Shown: positions 7,239 to 14,848, numbered from the stretch's first letter. The stretch is DNA of 16,684 bases from an uncultured Christensenella sp. (GCA_910585055.1 CAJUBY010000040.1:1-16684); one strand, 5' to 3'. Program-made: numbers and translations. The notes: generated from the letters alone by a model not told the origin.

Positions 7239-8096
7239 TTAATTTTGCGGCAAAGCAAAGGATATGTCGAATCCGCTGTCCGCACGAAACACTCTGCCGT
7301 TGAGATATTCGAGTCCGTTTTTAAGCCCTTCGAAAGAAAGCTCGACGGCGGCAAGCATTTGCGTATCGGGCGCATTTTCGAAACGTATCCCGTCCTTGAT
7401 GCCGTATTTATGTTCGCCTATTATCGGATAGCCCGCAAAACATAAATGAGCGCGTATCTGGTGAGTTCTGCCCGTATGCGGATATACGCGAAGGATCGCC
7501 GCTTTACCTATACGACGCACGGTCTCATATTCGGTGATCATCGTCTTGTAGCCGGGTTTGCGCACGGCGGAAACGAGCGCGAGATTTTGCGCGTGCATAA
7601 GTTTCGTATATGCGGTCAGCACATCTCCGTCCTTTTCGGGCGCAGGCGCGACAGCCGCTTCGTATATCTTTTTAACCCTGCGGTCGCGGAACGCCGCCGT
7701 CAGCTCCGACAACGCTCTTTCCGTCTTTGCGAAAACTATCAACCCCGTAGTATTTGTATCCAATCTGTGTACCGCAAAAAGCGGCATACGGTAAGTATGC
7801 GGCACCGCGTCATACTGCATACGTTTGGGCTTATCGAAAACGACTATGTTTTCGTCGTCGTAAACGATCGGCACGGCAGTCGGATCGACGCCCAATCCGT
7901 CCGGAACAAAAACGTTTACTTTGTCGCCTGCGACAAGCGTCGCGTTGGATCTTATCCTTGTGCCGTTGACACGTACTTCTCCGCACTTAACGAGAATATC
8001 CGCTTTGGCGGCGGTAAGCCCGGGGATACTGCCCGACAAAAAAGCCGCCACCCGTCGTCCGTCCGATTCCGCCGTGAATTCGTATTTTTTTCCCAT
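7239..8096 (-). CDS. RluA-family pseudouridine synthase with S4 domain
   Basis: The enzyme isomerises uridine to pseudouridine in rRNA (RluC/RluD type) or tRNA. The 285-residue protein has an N-terminal S4 RNA-binding domain (~12-65, with LVKCGEVRVNG) followed by the synthase domain. The catalytic motif HRLDTNTTG puts the catalytic Asp at 113. The other family signature GRTHQIRAHL lies at ~209-218. The ATG at 8096 has a GGAGAA ribosome binding site and begins 23 bases after the feoB stop, so it is probably the last gene of the nrdR-feoA-feoB operon. The RNA target cannot be read from the sequence, so no symbol is given. Confidence 0.93.
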   Translation of the reverse strand: MGKKYEFTAESDGRRVAAFLSGSIPGLTAAKADILVKCGEVRVNGTRIRSNATLVAGDKVNVFVPDGLGVDPTAVPIVYDDENIVVFDKPKRMQYDAVPHTYRMPLFAVHRLDTNTTGLIVFAKTERALSELTAAFRDRRVKKIYEAAVAPAPEKDGDVLTAYTKLMHAQNLALVSAVRKPGYKTMITEYETVRRIGKAAILRVYPHTGRTHQIRAHLCFAGYPIIGEHKYGIKDGIRFENAPDTQMLAAVELSFEGLKNGLEYLNGRVFRADSGFDISFALPQN

Positions 8097-8119
8097 GCGT
8101 TTTTCTCCGTAAACGTTAT

Positions 8120-10129
8120 TTATGCGAGCTTACGTCTTCTCGCCTTCGCACGTTTTATTTTCAACGTTATTATGACCGCCGCGACCGCCGCGGCAATGAC
8201 CGTCCATACCGTAAAGAATACCGCTTTATCGGCATTATAACCCAACGCGGACCTGTAGTATACCAGCGCTGTAATGTACGCGACCGCCGTATGAACAAGG
8301 ATGGAAAGTAAAGCGCTCTTTATGCCGTTTTCTTTGGCTATTACGGAAACGGTTGCTATGCAAGGTACGTATAAGCACGTAAATATCATAAACGATACGG
8401 CTTCGGTCTTGCCGCCGAGAACGACGCTCGCGCCGCCCAGCCCGTTTATTACCGAGATCACCGTTTCTTTAGCCGCCACACCGGAGATCAGCGCCGTGAC
8501 CGCCTGCCAATTACCGAAACCAAGCGGTGCGAACAGCGGCGCGATAAGTCCCGCAAACGTGCTCATTATGCTGTTTTCGCCTCCGCCGGTAAATCCTTCC
8601 GCAACGGAGAAATTGCAAAGCACCCACATTATCACACTGACGCAAAGCACCACCGATCCGACACGGGCTACAAACGATATAACGTTTTTCCACACCACGC
8701 AGACGATACGTTTCGGTTGCGGTAACCTGTAAGGCGGCATTTCCATTATAAACTCGTCGCCCGTATCTTTATCCGGTCTGAACAGGGTCATTATTTTAAG
8801 CACGGCAAGCGCAGCTGCGAACCCGACGATGTACATAGCCGCTACGGCAAACCCGGAAAGTCCGAAATACGCAGCCAAAGCGGTAAACACCGCAAGTCTC
8901 GCGCTGCACGGACAAAACGGAGTTGCAAACGCCGCTCTGCGTTTTGCGCCGACGTCGGCGATTCCGCGCGTAGTCAGCACAGCCGTTGCAGAACAGCCGA
9001 GACCCAGCACTACGGAAAACGCCGCGCGACCGTTCAGTCCGAACTTTTTAAAGAAATCGTCGGTGATAAACGCGACTCGGCTCATATATCCGCTGTCCTG
9101 CAAAATTGCGGTCAGCAAAAACAATAACACCACCTGCGGCAAAAATGCAAGTACGCCGCCTACACCGGATAACACACCGTCGCACAGCAACGCGATCGCC
9201 CAGTCGGGCATATCGAGATCGCGCAGATCCGACGCACGTTCGGTAAGCCTCACAAGCAGATCGGACAGCGGTTTCCCCAATTCGAACGTAATGACGAATA
9301 CCGCCGCCATAATCGCCAGAAATATCGGCAACGCCGCTTTCCCGAGTATTATTCTGTCCGCTCTGTCCGTTTTTGCGTTGTCTCTCTGTTTTTCGATCAC
9401 GCCTTTTAAAACTTCGTCTATGTATGCGTACCTCAACCGTGACGGTAAACCGCTTCGATCCGACGCACATGCGCCGCAGCCGTCGCACCCGGCACATTCG
9501 GCCGCTTTTATACCAAGCTTATCCATGACGTACGCATCGCATTCCATTATCTTTAAAGCAGCGAACCCGGCATCGACAGCCTTGCCTGCCGCGTTATTTC
9601 TTATCTTATCCGCCGCGGCTTTTATACGCGGATCGTTTAAATAACCGGGACGTTTCGGCTTTACGCCGCAAGCCTCTTTCGCCGCCGCCGTAATTGCACG
9701 TTTGGGGTTTTCGCGCCTGTCGGAAGTTCCCACTACCGGAACGCCCAATCGGCTCGACAGCAGATCGAGATCTACTTTACCGCGCGCCTCGTCCATCATG
9801 TTTACTATCAGCACTGCGTGCTTGTCCGCCTCCATGAGCTGTGTAAACAGATAAAGATTGCGCCGAAGATTATTCACCTCGGCGACGTAAGCGATAACGT
9901 CGAAATCGCCGTTGAGTATACTGTCGCCCGTTATCCGCTCTTCCGGCGAAAGCGCTGTCAAAGAATACGCGCCGGGAAGATCTGAAAGCGTATTATCTCG
10001 GTCCATGCGTTTTGTACGCACATCCACGGTAACGCCATGCCAATTACCTACAGGCTCATCCGAGCGCGTAAGTCTGTTGAACAGCGTCGTTTTACCTACA
10101 TTCGGGTTTCCGCAAAGCGCGATTTTCAT
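8120..10129 (-). CDS. feoB: Ferrous iron transport protein B (FeoB), divergent subtype
   Basis: FeoB imports Fe2+ across the cytoplasmic membrane using an N-terminal G domain. The 669 residues carry GNPNVGKT (7-14), DLPG (50-53) and NMMD (110-113), a helical linker, then about 8-10 membrane segments with two gate regions. Three oddities are visible. A CxxCxxCxxC cluster (Cys 212, 215, 218, 221) sits in the linker between the G domain and the membrane part. The first gate motif reads GCSATAVLTTR (378-388), not GC-x-VPA-x-x-x-TR. The second reads CSARLAVF, where Pro usually follows Leu. It overlaps the feoA stop as TAATG and has an AAAGGAT ribosome binding site. The two gate changes suggest a non-classical FeoB, and the substrate could differ from Fe2+, but the paired feoA supports iron. 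Confidence 0.93.
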   Translation of the reverse strand: MKIALCGNPNVGKTTLFNRLTRSDEPVGNWHGVTVDVRTKRMDRDNTLSDLPGAYSLTALSPEERITGDSILNGDFDVIAYVAEVNNLRRNLYLFTQLMEADKHAVLIVNMMDEARGKVDLDLLSSRLGVPVVGTSDRRENPKRAITAAAKEACGVKPKRPGYLNDPRIKAAADKIRNNAAGKAVDAGFAALKIMECDAYVMDKLGIKAAECAGCDGCGACASDRSGLPSRLRYAYIDEVLKGVIEKQRDNAKTDRADRIILGKAALPIFLAIMAAVFVITFELGKPLSDLLVRLTERASDLRDLDMPDWAIALLCDGVLSGVGGVLAFLPQVVLLFLLTAILQDSGYMSRVAFITDDFFKKFGLNGRAAFSVVLGLGCSATAVLTTRGIADVGAKRRAAFATPFCPCSARLAVFTALAAYFGLSGFAVAAMYIVGFAAALAVLKIMTLFRPDKDTGDEFIMEMPPYRLPQPKRIVCVVWKNVISFVARVGSVVLCVSVIMWVLCNFSVAEGFTGGGENSIMSTFAGLIAPLFAPLGFGNWQAVTALISGVAAKETVISVINGLGGASVVLGGKTEAVSFMIFTCLYVPCIATVSVIAKENGIKSALLSILVHTAVAYITALVYYRSALGYNADKAVFFTVWTVIAAAVAAVIITLKIKRAKARRRKLA

Positions 10130-10350
10130 TATATCCTTTCGATCACCTTTATATTTTCGGCGGCATCCTTGGCAAGCACGGCGCAGAACCCGTGACCGAA
10201 GTCAGCCAATACCGAACGCCTGTTTTTGGCTTTTACGGTAAAATCCGAATCGACTAACCCCAGATCGTAAAGACGTCTGCGAACGTTGATGTTGCCGCCG
10301 ATATCGGTTATTTTTCCGCCGCCGCGTTTGTTGCAATCGAAAAGCGTCAT
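10129..10350 (-). CDS. feoA: FeoA, small SH3-like partner of FeoB
   Basis: The 73-residue cytoplasmic protein matches the FeoA fold pattern: GGKITDIGGNINVRRRLYDLGL, then VKAKNRRSV and an AENIKVIERI end. FeoA supports FeoB-dependent iron uptake and is thought to bind its G domain. It starts 5 bases after the nrdR stop codon, with its AGGGTG ribosome binding site overlapping that stop. It ends on the feoB start (TAATG), so all three genes are tightly coupled. Confidence 0.9.
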   Translation of the reverse strand: MTLFDCNKRGGGKITDIGGNINVRRRLYDLGLVDSDFTVKAKNRRSVLADFGHGFCAVLAKDAAENIKVIERI

Positions 10351-10355
10351 ACACC

Positions 10356-10802
10356 CTACTTAAATGCGTTGATAAATTCGATAAACGACGTTACGTCACG
10401 GAAATCGCGGTATACCGACGCAAAACGAACGTACGCTATCTGATCGAGTTCTTTTAACCCTTCCATTACAAGTTCGCCGATCTTTTTGGAAGATATTTCC
10501 TGTTCGAGCGAATTGTATACCTGCTTTTCTACGGATGTGACCAAGGCGTCGATATCTCTAATGGCGACGGGGCGCTTTTCGCACGCCTTTATTATTCCGG
10601 ACTTTACCTTGTGCGAATCGAACTGTTGCCGCGTTCCGTCATGCTTGACGACAAGCACCGGCGTAGATTCGATCACCTCGTATGTAGTGAAACGCTTGCC
10701 GCACTGCAGGCACTCACGCCTGCGCCGAATGCTGTTGCCTTCGTCCGTCGATCGCGAATCCACGACCTTGCTTTCCGCATTACCGCAATATATACATTTC
10801 AT
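10356..10802 (-). CDS. nrdR: Transcriptional repressor NrdR of ribonucleotide reductase genes
   Basis: NrdR is a zinc-ribbon/ATP-cone repressor that senses dATP/ATP and shuts down ribonucleotide reductase operons. The 148-residue length is typical. Cys 3, 6, 31 and 34 form the zinc ribbon (MKCIYCGN and CLQCGKRFTT) and the ATP-cone covers ~46-136. The ATG at 10802 has an AAAGGA ribosome binding site. It heads an operon with feoA, feoB and the pseudouridine synthase. The nrdR neighbourhood with ylmC/ymxH and sigG is typical of Clostridia. No NrdR box (ACAnWATATnTTGT type) was seen in its own promoter. Confidence 0.97.
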   Translation of the reverse strand: MKCIYCGNAESKVVDSRSTDEGNSIRRRRECLQCGKRFTTYEVIESTPVLVVKHDGTRQQFDSHKVKSGIIKACEKRPVAIRDIDALVTSVEKQVYNSLEQEISSKKIGELVMEGLKELDQIAYVRFASVYRDFRDVTSFIEFINAFK

Positions 10803-10831
10803 AATACGTTTTTCCTTTATGTATTATGATG

Positions 10832-10860
10832 ATTATAGCACAGTATTCACGATTTGTCCA
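10832..10860 (-). promoter_or_regulatory. Sigma-A promoter of nrdR-feoA-feoB-pseudouridine synthase operon
   Basis: On the minus strand TGGACA (10860-10855), 17 bp, TATAAT (10837-10832), with TGC directly before the -10, giving a near-perfect extended promoter. The predicted start is near 10825, with a ~23-nt leader. The sequence from the -10 into the leader (10837-10819) matches an E. coli-type Fur box at about 11 of 19 positions. This is weak evidence because any AT-rich -10 resembles that motif. Confidence 0.8.
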
Positions 10861-10905
10861 CTCATATGGGGCTTTACAACGCAGGGCACAAAATAATTCA
10901 AACCG

Positions 10906-11298
10906 TCATTCCGCTACCGCGTTCCAACGGTTGGCACAATCGAACAGCATACATTTTTCGCATTTGCCGTCGCAGTTGCGGCTGTTGTTCTGCTTTTTTC
11001 CCTGATGCGGTTCCGGCAGATTTTGTTTAGAAGGCACGCACGTCGGCATACCCGACGAAAGATCGCATATCTCTACGAGAATCACATCCTCGCCTATTTT
11101 TTGCACGCACTGCCACGGCACAAACAGATCCTGCGATTTTGAAAAAACTCCGCGCTTACCGTACGGAAGGATTATTCCCTTTATTTTCCCGCTGTCGGCG
11201 GAAAATATCATATCTATGATATGCCCCATTCTCCGACCGTCACTGCCGTTTATCACCTCGCGGCGTTTTAATTCGCAATACGACATTTCGTTTTCCAT
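10906..11298 (-). CDS. YlmC/YmxH-family (PRC-barrel) sporulation protein with Cys-rich tail
   Basis: Residues ~5-78 form the YlmC/YmxH PRC-barrel: SYCELKRREVINGSDGRRMG, then GKIKGIILP, VPWQCVQKIGEDVILVE. The family is conserved in spore-formers, usually near sigG or sigE, and its role is not well defined. The usual length is 80-90 residues. This one has 130 because of a polar linker and a C-terminal Cys cluster, C109-x3-C113-x2-C116-x4-C121, which could bind a metal. The ATG at 11298 has no Shine-Dalgarno. A TATATA lies exactly 6 bases upstream, so the message may be leaderless. It is transcribed divergently from sigG, with 182 bases between the two starts. Confidence 0.85.
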   Translation of the reverse strand: MENEMSYCELKRREVINGSDGRRMGHIIDMIFSADSGKIKGIILPYGKRGVFSKSQDLFVPWQCVQKIGEDVILVEICDLSSGMPTCVPSKQNLPEPHQGKKQNNSRNCDGKCEKCMLFDCANRWNAVAE

Positions 11299-11304
11299 AA
11301 AAGT

Positions 11305-11333
11305 TATATATGCCGCATCCGCTTATTTTGCCA
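11305..11333 (-). promoter_or_regulatory. Candidate promoter of the YlmC/YmxH-like gene, leaderless layout
   Basis: On the minus strand TATATA (11310-11305) ends 6 bases before the ATG at 11298, placing the expected transcript start on its A. The -35 position at 17 bp reads TGGCAA, matching TTGACA at only 3 of 6, so an alternative sigma factor or activator may be involved. The rest of the 11299-11480 gap carries the sigG leader on the other strand. Confidence 0.35.
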
Positions 11334-11400
11334 CAAATTTATCGGGTTTTTATTTTCGACCGTAAAATCCAAAAAACGCGGACTATTAGCATTCGGACGT

Positions 11401-11431
11401 GCATACATACCGTACCTAACCGCCAAACTTA
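11401..11431 (+). promoter_or_regulatory. Candidate sigma-F-type promoter of sigG
   Basis: GCATA (11401-11405) fits the sigma-F -35 element GYWTA. After 16 bp, 11422-11431 matches the -10 pattern GGNRANAYTW at 6 of 8 fixed positions. sigG is known to be switched on by sigma-F in the forespore, so the position makes sense. The match is imperfect. Confidence 0.35.
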
Positions 11432-11436
11432 ATTTA

Positions 11437-11457
11437 TGCCGACCGCTGCGGCCGGCA
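11437..11457 (+). promoter_or_regulatory. GC-rich hairpin in the sigG leader
   Basis: TGCCGACCGC and GCGGCCGGCA flank a single T, forming an inverted repeat with one A-C mismatch. As RNA it would be a tight hairpin ending 13 bases before the AGAGGT ribosome binding site (11471-11476). It could damp translation of sigG. There is no T-run after it, so it is not a terminator. Confidence 0.5.
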
Positions 11458-11480
11458 CAATTTCGACTAAAGAGGTACAC

Positions 11481-12251
11481 ATGAAAACACGCGTCGATAT
11501 TTGCGGACTGGATACTTCCACACTGCCAAAACTGAAGCACGAAGAAATGATGGAACTTCTAAACAAAGCACGAAACGGCGACGAAACCGCACGCGAAATG
11601 TTTATAATGGCAAATCTGAGGCTCGTTCTTTCCGTAACACAGCGGTTCGCGGCAAAAAAGCAAAGCGCGGACGATATATTTCAAGTGGGATGTATCGGAC
11701 TTATAAAAGCGATGGAAAACTTTAACACGGCATATAATCTCCGTTTTTCCACTTACGCCGTGCCCATGATAATCGGCGAGATCCGCAGATTTTTACGCGA
11801 CTGTTCGCCGCTGCGTGTTTCACGCTCGGTAAGGGATACCGCTTACCACGCGCTGCAGGCAAGACAGCAAATAGAACACGATACAGGCGACGCCGCTACG
11901 CTGGAAGATATAGCCGCGGCGCTCAACGTGCCTGTTTCCGATATCGTATACGCTCTGGACGGGATATCCGACCCTATTTCGCTGTTCGAACCCGTATACC
12001 ACGACGGTGACGACACGGTACTTGTAATGGATCAAATATCGGAAAACACCGACGAAAACAGATTGAGCAAGATAGATATAGACGACGCCGTATCAAAACT
12101 AGGCGAACGCGAACGAAAAATCCTTATGATGCGTTTTTACGACGGAAAGACCCAAATGGAAGTGAGCAAAGAGATAGGTATCTCGCAGGCGCAGGTCTCA
12201 CGTCTCGAAAAAACGGCTATCGCCGCCATTCACAGCAAAGTGGCGGAATAA
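11481..12251 (+). CDS. sigG: RNA polymerase sigma-G factor (late forespore)
   Basis: Sigma-G directs late gene expression in the forespore. The 256-residue protein follows sigma-G closely: DICGLDTSTLPKLKHEEM at the N-terminus, ANLRLVLSV with Asn45 (the sigma-G residue linked to the anti-sigma factor CsfB/Gin in Bacillus), DDIFQVGCIGLIKA, FSTYAVPMIIGEIRRFLRD, SRSVRDTAY, DPISLFEP, and the region-4 helix-turn-helix GKTQMEVSKEIGISQAQVSRLEK. The ATG at 11481 is chosen because the family N-terminus starts there and AGAGGT lies 4 bases upstream; an in-frame ATG at 11436 falls inside the leader hairpin and is rejected. It is the only plus-strand gene here, converging on the GH31 gene instead of following sigE. 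Confidence 0.96.
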   Translation: MKTRVDICGLDTSTLPKLKHEEMMELLNKARNGDETAREMFIMANLRLVLSVTQRFAAKKQSADDIFQVGCIGLIKAMENFNTAYNLRFSTYAVPMIIGEIRRFLRDCSPLRVSRSVRDTAYHALQARQQIEHDTGDAATLEDIAAALNVPVSDIVYALDGISDPISLFEPVYHDGDDTVLVMDQISENTDENRLSKIDIDDAVSKLGERERKILMMRFYDGKTQMEVSKEIGISQAQVSRLEKTAIAAIHSKVAE

Positions 12252-12269
12252 CCGTTTCCGTGTTTTTTT
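12244..12269 (+). terminator. Intrinsic terminator of sigG, overlapping its stop codon
   Basis: CGGAA (12244-12248) pairs with TTCCG (12256-12260), followed after two bases by seven T (12263-12269). The stem is short and includes the last codons, but the T-run is good. The GH31 gene converges 17 bases beyond and shows no T-run terminator of its own. Confidence 0.55.
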
Positions 12270-12286
12270 ATTGATTTTCGATCTGC

Positions 12287-14800
12287 CTATCCGATAAAAA
12301 ATTTGATCTCGGCGTCTTTATCCGCCGTTGCCGTAAACGTCACGGTCGCGCAGACTGCGTCCGGAGAAGCGTCGCAAGTGTTCAAAGGGAACACTGCGGC
12401 GTTTTTCGACGCTGTCTTAAACTCCGCATCGACTCCGTTGACCGTGACTTTAACAACGTTCTCTCCCTCCGGAATATGGAGTTTTATCTTTATTTCACGC
12501 TCCGCAAAACATTTTGCACCGTCGAAACTTCCCTGCGGTTTTTCGAGCTTTAAGACAAACGCCGAGCACTTATCGCAGTATTCCGCCGAATAAGCGGTGG
12601 TTCGGTTTGCACCCAGCTTGTAGGCTGTAGTTTCGGTATCGTCCTCGTAGATATATCCGGCATCTGCGGCTTTTTTATCGGCATAGAAATCCAAAACAAG
12701 CCTATCCCATTTTTGAGACTTGGTGTTACGCGCTTCGTAAGCAAGCGGTATGACCGCACCTTTGCGTACAAAAAGCGGAAGTTCTCTTAAGTCGTATTCC
12801 CTTCCGACGGTACGTCCGCCGCCGTACACCGTTCCTCCGAAAACATCAACCCACTCGCCTTCGGGCAGATAAACGGATTTTACGGTTTCGTCCTTGCACT
12901 CTTCGGCATACAATGCACAGCAAGCTTCACCTCCGGCTTGAAAATATTCTATTTCGACACTGTGTTCCATGCCGCCTTCCGCTTCGCATAGCGGAAACAA
13001 CATAGCTGAATGCAATGTTTTGTCTTCGAGCACCTTTTTGCCGTCCACCCAAACCGTAGCGCCGTCGTCGCTCTTAATATACAGACGCATTTTCTTGGGG
13101 AATTTCAAAACGGTTTCGAACCGCGCCGAAAAATCGTATACAGGTACGCCTTTATGCGGCGGAACGTGTCTTAGATCCATTTCCAGCTTATCCCATTCCG
13201 TGATCGCTATAGGATCGCCTTCCAGTTCCCTGCCGTTGTAAAAAACAGCTTTTACTGGAGTTACATAATTATCCTTGACCAAAGGATCGTACATTTCGCC
13301 GCCTATAGGCGAAATCAGAATATCGTTTCCCAACATATATTCGTCTGTACACGCCAATGCGGTCTTGTCCTTGGGGAATTCCCAGCCCAAACCCTTGAAT
13401 ATCGGTTCACCCGTCAGATAGTTATTATACGCGTTTTTATATATTACGGGCAACAGGCGATAACGTAAATTGTTGTATTCCCTGACTATGTCCAACGTCT
13501 CGCCGTCGTACAGCCACGGCTCGCGGAACCGCACGACATTGTTAGTGCAGTGAGGTCTGTATACGGGCGACAGCGTCCCGAACTGCATCCAACGTATAAA
13601 GCATTCCTTATCGGGGTTGCCCGTATGACCGCCGCAGTCGGCATTGACATACGCGATACAGTTATTAGAGGCTCTAATAAGCGTCTGAACTTCCTGCGTT
13701 ATTGACTGCGGACTGCTGTCGATATCTCCCGTCCACTGTATGCTGTATCTGTGGCTCGCACTGTCGGTGATAGTCCTGTATTCGCCGTTGGCGACGTTTA
13801 CAACGTTGCCCATAATAACGGGGCGGCGGTAAACCTTATCGTCTCCGTATGTTTTTTTATAATAATTGGCGGTTATATCCGCAAACAAATACAATCCGAA
13901 CGTTTCCCAATACACGTTTTCGCTCGGCGATATCAAATGCGTGCCCCAGTTACGGTCGTACCACCACGTATCCAATCCTATGTTCATTAACGCCTGCAGA
14001 TTATTTTCGCGGTATTCTATTTCTTCCGGCGCAAACACTTGCGCGCCGTTTACCGGTTCCGGATGGTCGTTGAACATTATCTCGACGCCGTGACTGTGCG
14101 CAAAATCTATAAATCCCTTCATATCGGGAAACAGAGTTTCGTTTATATCGTATCCCCAACCGTTTTCGCAGCTGCGCCAATCGGTATCGATAACCATTAC
14201 GTCGAGCGGAACGTTATGTTTTTCGTAATCGGTAATTACCTGTTTCGCTTCGCTCTCGCTGTATGCGTAATATTTACTGTTCCATCCGCCGAACGTAGAA
14301 AGGCGTACCATCTCGTTTCTGCCCGTCAACTCGACATAAAGCTTGCGCAGTTTTTTTGCATCCTTGCCGCACAGTAGCAAATAAATATCCTGTACATTCT
14401 CTTCTACCGTATACTCACCGTTTCCGGTTGCCGAGTAACCGCCGGCAGGCACCGTTATCCTGGGCGTATCCGAGACCGCAAAGACCTCCGGAGTTTTATC
14501 CAACGGCGGCAGTTCTCCGCTGTTTGCGAGTTTTTTATACGAATATACTTTTTTGCCGTTTTTATCAAGCCTTACGCCCGTAAGTCCGCTTGCGTTATCC
14601 GGAATGTACAATTCGTAATCGCCGAAACATATCACATTCTCTTCGCAGGTATGACCCACCGCGGTATTTTTATACTGTGTTTTATCGGGTATAAAAAACG
14701 TGTCGGCATCGAAAAACACGCCGTTCTTTGCGTACTCTATACGTACCGTGTCCGCATTAAGCAACTGCACTCTGATATTTCCCAATACTATCTGTTCCAT
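12287..14800 (-). CDS. Glycoside hydrolase family 31 enzyme with inserted PA14-like domain
   Basis: GH31 enzymes are retaining alpha-glycosidases or alpha-glucosyltransferases. The 837-residue protein has no signal peptide, so it is probably cytoplasmic. After an N-terminal beta-domain, the barrel begins near 165 (VIDTDWR at 203-209). The nucleophile motif appears as WWYDRNW (Asp282), in place of the common W-x-D-x-NE. The acid/base motif is WTGDI (Asp359), followed by NADCGGHTG and RWMQFGTLSP (403-412). Residues ~555-633 look like a PA14 domain (YIKSDDGATVWVDGKKVLED), and a DUF5110-like segment follows (~700-760). The substrate is unknown. The ATG at 14800 has an AAAGGAAT ribosome binding site and its own sigma-A promoter. 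Its place between sigG and sigE is unusual. Confidence 0.93.
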   Translation of the reverse strand: MEQIVLGNIRVQLLNADTVRIEYAKNGVFFDADTFFIPDKTQYKNTAVGHTCEENVICFGDYELYIPDNASGLTGVRLDKNGKKVYSYKKLANSGELPPLDKTPEVFAVSDTPRITVPAGGYSATGNGEYTVEENVQDIYLLLCGKDAKKLRKLYVELTGRNEMVRLSTFGGWNSKYYAYSESEAKQVITDYEKHNVPLDVMVIDTDWRSCENGWGYDINETLFPDMKGFIDFAHSHGVEIMFNDHPEPVNGAQVFAPEEIEYRENNLQALMNIGLDTWWYDRNWGTHLISPSENVYWETFGLYLFADITANYYKKTYGDDKVYRRPVIMGNVVNVANGEYRTITDSASHRYSIQWTGDIDSSPQSITQEVQTLIRASNNCIAYVNADCGGHTGNPDKECFIRWMQFGTLSPVYRPHCTNNVVRFREPWLYDGETLDIVREYNNLRYRLLPVIYKNAYNNYLTGEPIFKGLGWEFPKDKTALACTDEYMLGNDILISPIGGEMYDPLVKDNYVTPVKAVFYNGRELEGDPIAITEWDKLEMDLRHVPPHKGVPVYDFSARFETVLKFPKKMRLYIKSDDGATVWVDGKKVLEDKTLHSAMLFPLCEAEGGMEHSVEIEYFQAGGEACCALYAEECKDETVKSVYLPEGEWVDVFGGTVYGGGRTVGREYDLRELPLFVRKGAVIPLAYEARNTKSQKWDRLVLDFYADKKAADAGYIYEDDTETTAYKLGANRTTAYSAEYCDKCSAFVLKLEKPQGSFDGAKCFAEREIKIKLHIPEGENVVKVTVNGVDAEFKTASKNAAVFPLNTCDASPDAVCATVTFTATADKDAEIKFFIG

Positions 14801-14848
14801 GGTAATTCCTTTTACGATTATTTAATACCGTATATCGTATCTTGAAGC

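Noticed and set aside
8829..9644. Long plus-strand open frame (271 codons) opposite feoB
   Set aside because: It is fully antisense to a gene with conserved motifs throughout. Its translation is low-complexity Ser/Ala/Thr/Pro, typical of a shadow frame, and it has no ribosome binding site.
11436..11480. Earlier in-frame ATG for sigG
   Set aside because: It lies inside the leader hairpin, lacks a ribosome binding site and adds residues absent from sigma-G. The ATG at 11481 has AGAGGT and the family N-terminus.
11304..11540. Minus-strand 78-codon frame between ylmC/ymxH and sigG
   Set aside because: It overlaps the sigG start antisense, has no recognisable domain and lacks a good ribosome binding site.
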